Positions 8,462 through 16,343 of a stretch of 64,000 nucleotides of DNA are shown piece after piece. The notes under the pieces were generated by a model. It was not told the origin of the DNA, did not search any database, and saw only the letters and a program-made list of their open reading frames with translations. The position numbers and the translations under genes are program-made. The stretch comes from Planomonospora sp. ID67723. GTDB taxonomy: Bacteria; Actinomycetota; Actinomycetes; Streptosporangiales; Streptosporangiaceae. The stretch covers positions 1,020,001-1,084,000 of the forward strand of contig NZ_JABTEZ010000001.1 of assembly GCF_015711605.1 (NCBI RefSeq), written 5' to 3'. Numbering within the stretch: position 1 is the stretch's first letter; each line of letters starts with the position of its first letter.

Positions 8462-9154
8462 TCAGCCGGGCGGGGACGGGGCGGGCGTCGAGACGGGAGG
8501 CGTGCCGACGGGGGACGGCGGGTTGAGGAGGGACAGGCCGCCGGGGAACAGGTCGACGGGGGGCGTGCCGCCGGGCGCCGGGGCGGCGGAGGGTGCGCCG
8601 CAGGTGCCGGTGGCCTGGCGGGCCTGGACGATCTGGTCGACGTTCCTGGAACGGTACTCCTGCTCCTCCTGCGGGGGCAGGACATATCGCCATGAGCCGC
8701 TCTCGTGGGCGAAGTCGTAGTCGTAGGCGGTCGGATCGCCGGAACGCGTGGCGGTGACCAGGGCGGCGTCCCCGGTGATCATGACGTCGGTGATGGTGAA
8801 CGTCATACCGGAAGCGATCTGCGGGCAGAGCTGGAACAGGCGCACGTACTCCTCACGCGTGATCAGTTCCTGGGCCCGCTTGCTCCACAGATCCCAGAAC
8901 TCGCCGGAGGATCCGCTCGCGTAGGCGTCGAACGCCGTCTGGGCGGCCTGCCGTACCGACTCCTCCGTCCGGGCCGCGCCCGAGGCGGAGGGGCTCGGCG
9001 CGGAGCTCTGCGCCGCGGGCGGCGGGTTCAGCACCGTGAGGAGGATCACGGCCGCCCCGATGAACAGGCCGACGGCCGTGAGGACGATCACGGTCAGCCC
9101 TCGGCCCGTCTCACCCTTCGGCGGTGGCGGGCCGTGCTGCGGCGGATAGCCCAC
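8462..9154 (-). CDS. Membrane-anchored extracytoplasmic protein, NTF2-like domain
   Basis: The product is 230 residues: a Pro-rich cytoplasmic N-terminus (MGYPPQHGPPPPKGETG), one transmembrane helix (~20-45), an Ala/Ser/Pro linker, then a ~110-residue globular domain starting TEESVRQAAQTAFDAYASGSSGEFWDLWS, and a disordered Pro/Thr-rich tail. The helical start and WRYVLP strand fit an NTF2-like fold seen in many actinobacterial cell-surface proteins. The function is unknown. It is convergent with the response regulator gene. Confidence 0.7.
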   Translation of the reverse strand: MGYPPQHGPPPPKGETGRGLTVIVLTAVGLFIGAAVILLTVLNPPPAAQSSAPSPSASGAARTEESVRQAAQTAFDAYASGSSGEFWDLWSKRAQELITREEYVRLFQLCPQIASGMTFTITDVMITGDAALVTATRSGDPTAYDYDFAHESGSWRYVLPPQEEQEYRSRNVDQIVQARQATGTCGAPSAAPAPGGTPPVDLFPGGLSLLNPPSPVGTPPVSTPAPSPPG

Positions 9155-9226
9155 GTTCGGTCTCCGGGGCCGGTCGGAAAGGATTCCTGTGATCGTAACG
9201 TCCGGCGACCGGGCTGGCCATGATCG

Positions 9227-10018
9227 TCAGTCCTCGTACGGCTCGGCGGGAGCGTCGATCTCCATGAGGTCCGTGGCGGCGAGCTCGGGATGGACGACCC
9301 CGGCCGGCATCTTGTCGAACGCGTGGGGAACCCAGGTGCCGGTGACCTCGACCCAGGTGTCAGGAGGAGGCGCGGCGACCCCCTTGACCGCGACCTTGAG
9401 CGGGAACGCGTCGGCGGCGCAGCAGGCGAGCTGCATGCGGGTGACGAACCACTGGCCCTTCTTCTTCGACGGCACGACGAACCCGGTCAGCCTGACCTGG
9501 CGGCCGGTGAGGGACTTCTTCTCGTCGTCCCAGGCCCTGGCGATGAAATCGCCGATCTTCATGTCCACCGGGCCCTCGCCGGTCAGCGGGGTGAAGGAGC
9601 TGAGCGCCTGCGAGCGGGGCGGAGGCGTGTCGTCCCGGGACGCGGCGAACGAGCCCAGGGCCGGCGGCGCGATCAGGAAGATCGCGAACACCGGCAGGCA
9701 CATCAGCCACGCGATCCGGGGACCGCCGTGACCGTGCCCGTCCGCATGGTCATGCCCGTCCGCGCCGCCGTGCCCCTCCGGGCCCTCATCCGGCCGCTCG
9801 TGCCCGCCGGCGTGACCGCGCCCTGCACCGTCCTTCTCGGATCGCAGGGACTGGACCAGCCCGGCGATACCGAGGACCACCAGCACCACCCCGGCCCCGA
9901 CCAGGAAGGGCCGGAAACCGGGCTTCACGTAGTTCAGGTAGGTCGTGGAGAACGCCGAGATCCGCAGTACGGCCCCGCCGAGCAGGGCCAGGATCAGGTT
10001 CTGGGTCACGCGGTTCAC
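9227..10018 (-). CDS. TIGR03943/DUF1980 family membrane protein with His-rich loop
   Basis: GTG 10018 overlaps the permease stop by four bases and gives MNRVTQNLILALLGGAVLRIS, the usual family start; ATG 10030 is an alternative. The product has 263 residues: two N-terminal helices, a cytoplasmic loop with about ten His (near residues 75-105, HGGADGHDHADGHGHGG), another helix, and a C-terminal domain with the family motif MQLACCAADAFP. Homologues (Bacillus YcgQ type) pair with YraQ/YcgR-like permeases and are often zinc-responsive. The His-rich loop suggests metal binding; that is inference. Confidence 0.85.
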   Translation of the reverse strand: MNRVTQNLILALLGGAVLRISAFSTTYLNYVKPGFRPFLVGAGVVLVVLGIAGLVQSLRSEKDGAGRGHAGGHERPDEGPEGHGGADGHDHADGHGHGGPRIAWLMCLPVFAIFLIAPPALGSFAASRDDTPPPRSQALSSFTPLTGEGPVDMKIGDFIARAWDDEKKSLTGRQVRLTGFVVPSKKKGQWFVTRMQLACCAADAFPLKVAVKGVAAPPPDTWVEVTGTWVPHAFDKMPAGVVHPELAATDLMEIDAPAEPYED

Positions 10019-11046
10019 AGCAGCAGCCATCCGAACAGGGAACTCGCCAGGACGGCGAGCCCGAAGGTCAGCGGGACGAACCTGACCGCGAAGGCGCGGC
10101 CGAACGTGCCGGTCTGCAGCGCGATCAGCTTGAGGTCGACCATCGGCCCGACCACCATGAAGGCCAGCTTGGCGGTCGGCGAGAACGCGCTCATCGAGGC
10201 GGCCACGAACGCGTCCGCCTCCGAGCAGATCGAGAGCAGTACGGCGAGCAGCGCCATGACCAGCACCGCCAGCCACGGGATCCCGGCCACCGCGGTCAGC
10301 CACTCGCGGGGGACCAGCACGTTGATCGTGGCGGCGGCCAGCCCGCCGACGATGAGGAACCCGCCGGCGTGCAGCAGGTCGTGCCGCATGGCCTCGCCGA
10401 ACGCGGCGAGCTTCGAGCCCTCGCCGTGCGGGCGGGACGGGATCCGCAGCCACTCGCTCCTGCCGAACCGCAGCCACAGCCAGCCGGCCAGCACCGCCAC
10501 GACCAGAGAGGCGCCGAACCTGGCCGCGACCATCAGCGGCTGGCCCGGGAAGGCCACGGCGGTCGCGACCAGCACGATCGGGTTGATCGCCGGGGAGGCG
10601 AGCAGGAAGGCCAGCGCGGCGGCCGGGGTCACCCCCCGGGCCATCAGCCCCGACGCGACCGGGACGGACGCGCACTCGCAGCCCGGCAGCACCGCTCCCG
10701 CCACCCCCGCGACGGGCACCGCCGCCGCCGGGTGCCGGGGCAGCGCCCTGGTCCAGAACGAGCCGGGGACGAACGCGGTGATCGCCGCGGACAGGGCGAC
10801 CCCGAAGACGAGGAACGGCAGCGCCTGCACGCAGATCGCCACGAAGACCGTGGCCCAGGTCTGCAGAGCCGCCGAGGTCAGGTACGGCGCGAGCGCGATC
10901 CGCCCTACGACGAGCAGCGCGATGACGAGCACGAACCCCCACGGCAGGGCCCGCCCCGGAGCGACGCCGCGGCCCCAGGAGTCCGGGGGGATCGGCCCGT
11001 CCTCGTCGACCCACGGCCGCTCGGGGTCGGTCTGGAGAGAGGACAT
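10015..11046 (-). CDS. YraQ/YcgR-like permease (DUF318/ArsP_1-type)
   Basis: From ATG 11046 the product is 343 residues with about eight transmembrane helices in two related halves. Hallmarks are VLPGCECASVPVASGLM with a Cys pair (C-x-C) in the first half and ICSEADAFVAASM in the second, matching the DUF318 permease family. Partnered with the TIGR03943 protein it forms a conserved two-gene unit thought to move a metal or metalloid species; no transport assay-like evidence is visible here. A 26-bp palindrome lies 43 bases upstream of the start. Confidence 0.87.
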   Translation of the reverse strand: MSSLQTDPERPWVDEDGPIPPDSWGRGVAPGRALPWGFVLVIALLVVGRIALAPYLTSAALQTWATVFVAICVQALPFLVFGVALSAAITAFVPGSFWTRALPRHPAAAVPVAGVAGAVLPGCECASVPVASGLMARGVTPAAALAFLLASPAINPIVLVATAVAFPGQPLMVAARFGASLVVAVLAGWLWLRFGRSEWLRIPSRPHGEGSKLAAFGEAMRHDLLHAGGFLIVGGLAAATINVLVPREWLTAVAGIPWLAVLVMALLAVLLSICSEADAFVAASMSAFSPTAKLAFMVVGPMVDLKLIALQTGTFGRAFAVRFVPLTFGLAVLASSLFGWLLL

Positions 11047-11088
11047 GGTTCGTATCGTCTCAGATTTCGCAGAAGCCATATGTGGTCT

Positions 11089-11114
11089 GTGAATGTTCCA
11101 CGTGGAACATTCAC
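11089..11114. promoter_or_regulatory. 26-bp perfect palindrome with parS-like core
   Basis: A perfect palindrome spans all 26 bases. Its central 16 bases read TGTTCCACGTGGAACA, which differs from the ParB-site consensus TGTTTCACGTGAAACA by two symmetric changes. It lies between the permease start (11046, minus) and the end of the NUDIX gene (11169). It may be a chromosomal parS site, or an operator for the permease unit. Confidence 0.6.
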
Positions 11115-11168
11115 CGGTTCGAGCGGTCCCGGCCCGCCTCCCGGGCGGCGGGCCGGGACCGGGGACGT

Positions 11169-12035
11169 TCAGAGCTGGGCGAGGAGCCACCGGGGGCCGG
11201 TGACCTCGGCGCCGTGCTCGGCGACGCGCTCGCGGAGGGCGCGGTCAGCGGTGACCACGAGGACCTGTTCCCAGGCGGGGGCGTTCCGCACGGCGCGCAC
11301 GATGGTGTCGTCGCCGCTGCCCGGGGCGGGCAGGACGGTGACGCCGGGCACCGGGGGCACCTCGCGGGCGGCGCCCTCCACGACCATCAGGACCCGGGGG
11401 AACCAGCGGGCCAGGGCGGGGAAGCGCTCGGGGACGGCGCGCAGCCCGCTGCCGGCGAGGGCGCCGACCTCGGAGACCAGCCGGGCGGTGGCCCCGGCGC
11501 GATCCCGCCACCAGCCGTGCTCGGCCCGGGCGCCGACGATGTTGGCGGCGTCCAGGACGACCACCAGGGGGCGGAGCGCCCGGCTGACCGCGGGCCAGGT
11601 CTCGGCGAAGCCGGGATGGAGCCTCCTGGCTCCGACCTCGTCGAGGGGAAGCCATCGCAGGTCGGCGCTCTCCCTGTTGGCCGGGACGGCGGGGAGCAGC
11701 CCCTCGGCCTCGGCGATCACGGTCTCGAAGGACCAGCCGCCGTGGTCGTCCAGGTAGACGCCCTGCACCCGCAGGCCGTCGCCGTACAGCGCGGCCTCCT
11801 CCCGGGCCTCGCGGAGCGCGCTGGTGATCGAGTCCTCGTGACTGTCGCGGGCGCCGCCGGGCAGGCCCCATGTGCCGCCGTGGTGGCTCCAGAACGAGCG
11901 TTTCTGCATCAGGATGTGCGGCGTGCCGCCGGCGTCGTGGTGCACGGCGAGCAGTCCCGAGGCGCCGTGCACCCCCCAGTGCCGGTGCCCCCGCTCGCAA
12001 CGGGCCCAGCCGTCCCCGTCCTTGGCCGCCATCAT
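11169..12035 (-). CDS. NUDIX hydrolase fused to a NYN/PIN-like domain
   Basis: The NUDIX domain (residues ~20-140) carries the box GGARDSHEDSITSALREAREEAAL, matching Gx5Ex7REUxEExGU. The C-terminal half (from ~155) starts VVVLDAANIVGARAEHGWWRDRAG and includes GSGDDTIVRAV and LVVTADRALRERVAEHGAEV, which is the acidic pattern of NYN/YacP-like nucleases. NUDIX enzymes hydrolyse nucleoside-diphosphate-X compounds. The start is uncertain: ATG 12035 or 12032 abuts AGGAGG, and ATG 12089 lies upstream with a weaker AGGA. I chose 12035 because homologues usually start just before the CxxGHRHWG segment. Confidence 0.8.
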   Translation of the reverse strand: MMAAKDGDGWARCERGHRHWGVHGASGLLAVHHDAGGTPHILMQKRSFWSHHGGTWGLPGGARDSHEDSITSALREAREEAALYGDGLRVQGVYLDDHGGWSFETVIAEAEGLLPAVPANRESADLRWLPLDEVGARRLHPGFAETWPAVSRALRPLVVVLDAANIVGARAEHGWWRDRAGATARLVSEVGALAGSGLRAVPERFPALARWFPRVLMVVEGAAREVPPVPGVTVLPAPGSGDDTIVRAVRNAPAWEQVLVVTADRALRERVAEHGAEVTGPRWLLAQL

Positions 12036-12157
12036 CCTCCTGTCGAGGGGACTGTCGGATTCACCCGGCAAGGGAGATCGCCTTCCCATTATGGTTCCTG
12101 CGCCCGGAACCGTCAGGCCCCGTCCGCAGGGAACGCCGATCAGGGCGCGCTCATGAC

Positions 12158-12202
12158 GGGGGTCCCGCCGCGCGAGCCGGGTGCTCGTGCGACGGGACCC
12201 CC
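12158..12202. terminator. Hairpin terminator downstream of membrane protein gene
   Basis: The arms GGGGGTCCCG (12158-12167) and CGGGACCCCC (12193-12202) are perfectly complementary around a 25-base loop that can fold further. It lies 17 bases past the end of the minus-strand gene at 12219 and probably terminates it. Confidence 0.6.
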
Positions 12203-12218
12203 GGAGGCGGGCCGGGTT

Positions 12219-12617
12219 TCAGTTCCGGCGCAGTCCCATGTACTGGAACTCGGCGAAGGCGGCGACCAGGAGGGCCTGGGCGACGACGAAGGCGACACCC
12301 AGCGGGTTGGGGTCGACCCAGCCGGTGAACAGCAGGGCGATGCTGTCGACGACCCACAGCGCGTTGACGGCGATCACCGCCTGGACGCCCCGCCGGGCAG
12401 GGGCAGGACGGGTCGCCAGGTAGGCGAGGAACGCGACGAACGGCAGCAGGCCGATCCCGGCCCAGCGGAGCAGCGGCTCGGGAAGGCCGAGAAGGCCGGC
12501 GAGCGGGGCCGCGGCGGCGGCCAGGATGACGGCGAACCCTCCGGTGAGGATCGCGTCGGCCTGCAGCGCGCGGGCGAGCAGGGGGGTGCGGGGGGTGACG
12601 GCGGCGGTCGCGGTCAT
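12219..12617 (-). CDS. Small four-helix membrane protein
   Basis: The product is 132 residues from ATG 12617, seven bases after AAGGAGA. Four hydrophobic helices are visible, and the sequence ends FAEFQYMGLRRN. It resembles small DoxX/SPW-like membrane proteins of actinobacteria but has no diagnostic motif. It stands alone between the NUDIX gene and a large membrane protein gene. Confidence 0.75.
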   Translation of the reverse strand: MTATAAVTPRTPLLARALQADAILTGGFAVILAAAAAPLAGLLGLPEPLLRWAGIGLLPFVAFLAYLATRPAPARRGVQAVIAVNALWVVDSIALLFTGWVDPNPLGVAFVVAQALLVAAFAEFQYMGLRRN

Positions 12618-12716
12618 GGGTCTCTCCTTCGCGGTGCGTCTTTGCGGATGCGTCGGCTTCCGACGCCCTCAGCACACCGCCTCACCCACTGCCATCTGCA
12701 GACACGGCACTGCCAT

Positions 12717-14039
12717 TCACTGCCAGTTCTCTGTGCGGAGGTCGTCGGCGACGAGTTTGGCCGCCGCGTTCTGCCAGTTGTAGAGCGTACGTTCGGGAAC
12801 TTCGCGGAGGAACCAGTCGAAGGCCTGCCGCTCCTCGGGGGTGAGCCCGTCGCGCCCCGCGCCGCGCCGGTACGGCCGCAGGCCCCGGACGTACGGGAAG
12901 TAGAGCACGTTGTAGAAGCGCCACTCCTCGCTGGTGCCGAACTCGCCGTCGCGGGGTTTGAGGCGCTGGATGCTCTCCAGCAGCAGGTTCCGCAGCTCGG
13001 CGGCCCGCTCCAGGGGGCTGTCGCCGGTGACCCGCTTGTCGATCGCCGGCAGGTTGGCGAGCGGGCTGCTGGCGAGCTTGCCCAGGTCGCCGTAGCCCGC
13101 CAGGGCGCGCCTCGTCAGGCGGGTGAACTCGCCCTCCTCCATCGGAGGAGGGCCCTGCTCGCGGCGGGGCAGCGCCTCGGCGGAGTCGCGCAGCTCGGAC
13201 CGCTCGCGGCGGATCCCCGGGTCGCCGGGAAAGGCGATCCGGTCCAGGGCCCGGTGCACCGGCCCGGCCAGCGTCTGTACGGCGACGGCGACCGCGACGA
13301 CGCCGAACAGCAGCGCCGCCAGTGCGGGGGTGGGTTCGCCGAGCGCCACGGCCAGGGCCACCTGGCCGCCCGAGGCGACCGCCACGACCACGGCCCCCAG
13401 CAGGGAGCGCAGCATGTCGCGCCAGAGCGCCTCGCCCGCCTGGAAGGCGCTGGACATCGCGATGGCCACCCCCAGCATGGCCATGTCCACGTCGATGGCC
13501 AGTACGGCGAACAGGCGGGCCGGGCCGAGCAGCGGGAACACCAGCAGCGCCGCGCCCAGCCCGAAGAACAGCGTGGCGACCGCCACCAGCCGGCCGACCC
13601 GCGGCGGCCTGGCCCGGAGCAGCAGCACCAGCACCCCGGCCAGCGGCGCCAGCAGCAGCACGCCGGCCACCGCCCGCGCCGCGGTGCTCACCTCCGCGTC
13701 CCAGCCGGAGGCCACCAGCCACGCGAGCGCGGCGAGCGTGACCGGGACGAGCCCTCTCGACCAGGTCCTCTCCAGCCGTTCGCTTCCGGGAACCAGGGTC
13801 AGCACGGCACCGGCCCACAGCAGCACCGGCAAGTGGATCAGCACGATCTCGGCCGCGGCGAGCACCTCGGCCCCGGGACCCCCGGCGGCGGCGCGCACCT
13901 GCCCGGCCGCCAGGGCGAGCCCGTAGGCCAGCAGCCCCAGCCCGGCCCGTCGCGGTCCGCGCTCCCGCGGGTCCCGCACGATCACGTACAGCCCGAGCCA
14001 CCACGTCAGCCCGAACACGGCCGCGACGGTGAAAAGCAT
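12717..14039 (-). CDS. Polytopic membrane protein with soluble C-terminal domain
   Basis: From ATG 14039 (behind a run of G) the product is 440 residues. About eight transmembrane segments fill residues 1-270. The remaining ~170 residues are soluble: an Arg/Glu-rich linker, then a helical domain ending EEWRFYNVLYFPYVRGLRPYRRG and VPERTLYNWQNAAAKLVADDL. The membrane part resembles sensor modules of 7TM type, but no kinase, cyclase or protease motif follows. I do not recognise the family. The C-terminal RTLYNWQNAAAKLVAD pattern looks like a conserved interaction or DNA-binding helix. Confidence 0.75.
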   Translation of the reverse strand: MLFTVAAVFGLTWWLGLYVIVRDPRERGPRRAGLGLLAYGLALAAGQVRAAAGGPGAEVLAAAEIVLIHLPVLLWAGAVLTLVPGSERLERTWSRGLVPVTLAALAWLVASGWDAEVSTAARAVAGVLLLAPLAGVLVLLLRARPPRVGRLVAVATLFFGLGAALLVFPLLGPARLFAVLAIDVDMAMLGVAIAMSSAFQAGEALWRDMLRSLLGAVVVAVASGGQVALAVALGEPTPALAALLFGVVAVAVAVQTLAGPVHRALDRIAFPGDPGIRRERSELRDSAEALPRREQGPPPMEEGEFTRLTRRALAGYGDLGKLASSPLANLPAIDKRVTGDSPLERAAELRNLLLESIQRLKPRDGEFGTSEEWRFYNVLYFPYVRGLRPYRRGAGRDGLTPEERQAFDWFLREVPERTLYNWQNAAAKLVADDLRTENWQ

Positions 14040-14174
14040 GGAAACCCCCCTTTCCCGCCGTGAGCGTACCGACCACGGCCCGGACCCCGCCTCCCACGGC
14101 CAGGGCTCGCGCGGGGCGGATCTCCGGGAACGAGGTCCGCGGGTCCGCGGGGCGGGTCCTCCCCCGTCCGCGGT

Positions 14175-14220
14175 TTCTCCCGGAAGCGGCCGTCGTCTTC
14201 TCCCGGAAGCGGCCGTCGTC
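14175..14220. repeat. Two perfect tandem copies of a 23-bp unit
   Basis: The 23-bp unit beginning TTCTCCCGGAAGCGGCCG occurs at 14175-14197 and again at 14198-14220 with no mismatch. It lies in the intergenic gap just upstream of the 14234 operator and the SnoaL-like gene. Confidence 0.9.
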
Positions 14221-14233
14221 ACCCTCACACTTT

Positions 14234-14260
14234 CCGTACAACGTACGGTACATTGTACGG
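14234..14260. promoter_or_regulatory. Inverted-repeat operator upstream of SnoaL-like gene
   Basis: The arms CCGTACAA (14234-14241) and TTGTACGG (14253-14260) are perfectly complementary. A second palindrome CGTAC-AAC-GTACG overlaps the left arm. The size and symmetry fit a TetR-type operator placed 22 bases before the ATG at 14283, but no TetR gene is adjacent. Confidence 0.55.
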
Positions 14261-14282
14261 AGAAGAGATGAAGGGAGCCGTA

Positions 14283-14735
14283 ATGCAGCAGGACAACGAG
14301 CGCAGCGAACTGTTCACGCCGAGCGCCGAGGACCTCGCCGGTGTCGAGGCATGGTTCGCCGAATACGACGCACTGGCCGCGCGGGGCGCCGTCCAGGAGA
14401 TCGCCGACCTGGCGGTCTTCCCGCTCAACCTGGCCACCGACGTGCCCGGCGGGTTCGGCGCGGTCAGCCAGTGGGACCGTGAGGAGTTCGTGCGGGTGAT
14501 GACAGAGGTCATGGGCGGCGGTACGGCCGGCATGGAGACGAAGTCCGTCCGGACTCCGCGCTTCCTCACCCCCAACCTCGTGCTCGTCGAGACGGAGGCC
14601 ACGGTCACCGTGGAGGGGCAACGGCAGTCGATGCGCTACGCGGACCTCCTCGTGCGCACCGCGGACGGGTGGGCGTTCCAGACCATGGTCCAGGGAGGGT
14701 GGGGCCACGGCTGGCCCCCCGCGACGCGCGGCTGA
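14283..14735 (+). CDS. SnoaL/DUF4440-like (NTF2 fold) protein
   Basis: ATG 14283 follows AAGGGAG with a five-base spacer and gives 150 residues; ATG 14268 is an in-frame alternative. The domain starts with a helical stretch (DLAGVEAWFAEYDALAARGAVQEIADLAVFPL) and ends with strands (YADLLVRTADGWAFQTMVQGG), the layout of small NTF2-like proteins that bind or isomerise small molecules. The catalytic role is unknown. Transcription is probably controlled through the palindromic operator just upstream, and a hairpin follows. Confidence 0.7.
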   Translation: MQQDNERSELFTPSAEDLAGVEAWFAEYDALAARGAVQEIADLAVFPLNLATDVPGGFGAVSQWDREEFVRVMTEVMGGGTAGMETKSVRTPRFLTPNLVLVETEATVTVEGQRQSMRYADLLVRTADGWAFQTMVQGGWGHGWPPATRG

Positions 14736-14770
14736 ATCCCTGTCAGCCGGGAATTCGCTGCGCGGAGACG

Positions 14771-14809
14771 CAGACGGCCCGTGGCCCCGGGAGGGGCACG
14801 GGCCGTCTG
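14771..14809. terminator. Intrinsic terminator
   Basis: The perfect 13-bp arms CAGACGGCCCGTG and CACGGGCCGTCTG surround a 13-base loop, 36 bases after the SnoaL-like gene. There is no long T-run. Confidence 0.75.
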
Positions 14810-14937
14810 TCCGTGACGTGTCGGCGCGTGCGGCGGACGTCAGCGGCGCAGCCGACCGGCCAGATCGCGCGGCGCCCCGCCACAAGAGGCGGTCGCCGGC
14901 CGGAACGCCGTGCACGGTGCCTGGCACAATCCTCAAG

Positions 14938-15369
14938 GTGACCCGGACAGCACCCCTCCATCTACGGGTTCCCGCCGCGATCCTGGACATCGCCCTGCTG
15001 GCCGTCGTCGTAGACGTCGGCGAGACCCTCACCGCGTCCTGGGGCCACCTGGTCGCCCTGGTCTCCGCTCACCTCTACCTCTGGCTGCTCCACGCCCACA
15101 ACGGCCAGACTCTCGGCAAACGCCTCATGAGGATCAAGGTCGTCTCCACGGAGAGCGGGCGGCCGCCGTCGTCCCAGGCGGCGGCGATCAGATCGGGGGT
15201 CTTCCTGGCGACCCTGCTGATCCCCGTGTTCGGCTGGTTCGTCGGGCTCGTCAACGTGATCTACCTGCTGTGGAGCAGGAAACGGCTGTGCTACCACGAC
15301 CGTCTCGCGGACACGGCGGTGGTGCGGTGCCGAGAAGCGGCCCGGAACCCGGCGGGGATACCGCCCTGA
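14938..15369 (+). CDS. RDD-family membrane protein
   Basis: From GTG 14938 the product is 143 residues with three to four hydrophobic helices. The segment GQTLGKRLMRIKVVS is the conserved centre of the RDD family, and CYHDRLADTAVV near the end corresponds to the family HDRLxxTxVV. The first helix carries an Asp (ILDIALLAVVVD), replacing the usual RxxDxxxD pattern. RDD proteins are small membrane proteins with proposed transport roles. The ribosome site is weak, so the start is tentative. Confidence 0.75.
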   Translation: MTRTAPLHLRVPAAILDIALLAVVVDVGETLTASWGHLVALVSAHLYLWLLHAHNGQTLGKRLMRIKVVSTESGRPPSSQAAAIRSGVFLATLLIPVFGWFVGLVNVIYLLWSRKRLCYHDRLADTAVVRCREAARNPAGIPP

Positions 15370-15476
15370 CGGTACGGTCATCCCGTGACGGTAGAGGCCT
15401 ACCGCGGAGGCGGGCGCGCCAAGTCACCTCGCCGGCATGACGCGGCGCACCCCGTCCGGAGGCGACAGTTGTCCCC

Positions 15477-16343
15477 ATGAAACGACATCTGCGCATTTCA
15501 GCGTTCGTTGCAGTCCTCACCGCGGCCGTGATCGCCGGTCCGGCGCATGCCGAAGCCCCACCGGCAGGCACGGTCGACATCACGGTGACACCCGCGGGGT
15601 TCGCGGCGCCGGCGAGCGTCCGCGCCGGCGCCCTCACCCTCACCGTGCGCTCGCAGGACCCGAAGGGCGCCTGGGTCGGGCTGGTGCGGCTACGGCCGGG
15701 GGTCCCGCTCGACCGGTATCTGGGGCACCTCAAGCAGGCGATGGACGACGACCCGTCCACCTCGGTCGCCGGCGGCCGGGCGGTCGCCAGGGACGTCGTC
15801 ATGCTGGGCGGGGCGGCCACCGGGCACGTCCCCGTAGCGGTGACCACGGTCGTCACGCCCGGCGAATACCATCTGGTCGACTTCCGCGACGTCGAGGAGC
15901 CGGACTTCGCCCAGCGCGTCCGGCCGCTCCGGGTCGTCGGTCCGGGCGCCGGTCCGCGGACGCCGTCCTCACCGCCCGAGGTGATCACGGCGACCGACTC
16001 CGGCTTCGTGGCGCCCCGCCAGATCACCTCGGGATCACCGGTACTGGTGGTCAACAGGTCGAGCCAGTTCAACGAGGCCATGCTGATGCCGGTGCGCCCC
16101 GGTACGACTCTGGCGGATCTGGACGCGTTCTTCTCCGGAACCGGCGGCTACCCGTTCACCGAAAGGCCGACCGGGGTGGTGCCGATGTCGCCTTCGCGAG
16201 CCGCGCTCATGACCGCCGCGCTGCCTCCCGGCGAGTACGCGCTGGTCACCTGGGTCCGGAATCTGCGCACCGGCCGGATGTTCGCCCAGGAGGGGATGCG
16301 TGAACTGGTGAATATCATTCCCGCCGACGCTTCGACTCCGTGA
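15477..16343 (+). CDS. Secreted protein with two internal cupredoxin-like repeats
   Basis: The 288-residue product has a signal peptide (MKRHLRISAFVAVLTAAVIAGPAHA, cleavage after AHA) and two related halves. Half 1 begins VDITVTPAGFAAPASVRAGALTLTV and half 2 begins EVITATDSGFVAPRQITSGSPVLVV, each followed by a segment of the form xRPGxxLxxL. This looks like a duplicated beta-sandwich of cupredoxin type, without the Cys and His copper ligands. The GTG of the following kinase overlaps its stop, so it is co-transcribed and may supply or bind the kinase signal. Confidence 0.7.
   Translation: MKRHLRISAFVAVLTAAVIAGPAHAEAPPAGTVDITVTPAGFAAPASVRAGALTLTVRSQDPKGAWVGLVRLRPGVPLDRYLGHLKQAMDDDPSTSVAGGRAVARDVVMLGGAATGHVPVAVTTVVTPGEYHLVDFRDVEEPDFAQRVRPLRVVGPGAGPRTPSSPPEVITATDSGFVAPRQITSGSPVLVVNRSSQFNEAMLMPVRPGTTLADLDAFFSGTGGYPFTERPTGVVPMSPSRAALMTAALPPGEYALVTWVRNLRTGRMFAQEGMRELVNIIPADASTP

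Noticed and set aside
9290..11092. 600-codon plus-strand reading opposite the permease pair
   Set aside because: The minus-strand genes have domain motifs, membrane helices and a GTGA overlap; the plus reading has none.
11082..14063. Very long plus-strand reading through the NUDIX and membrane protein genes
   Set aside because: The composition is shadow-like (Gly, Gln, Arg, His) with no domain, and it crosses three real minus-strand genes.
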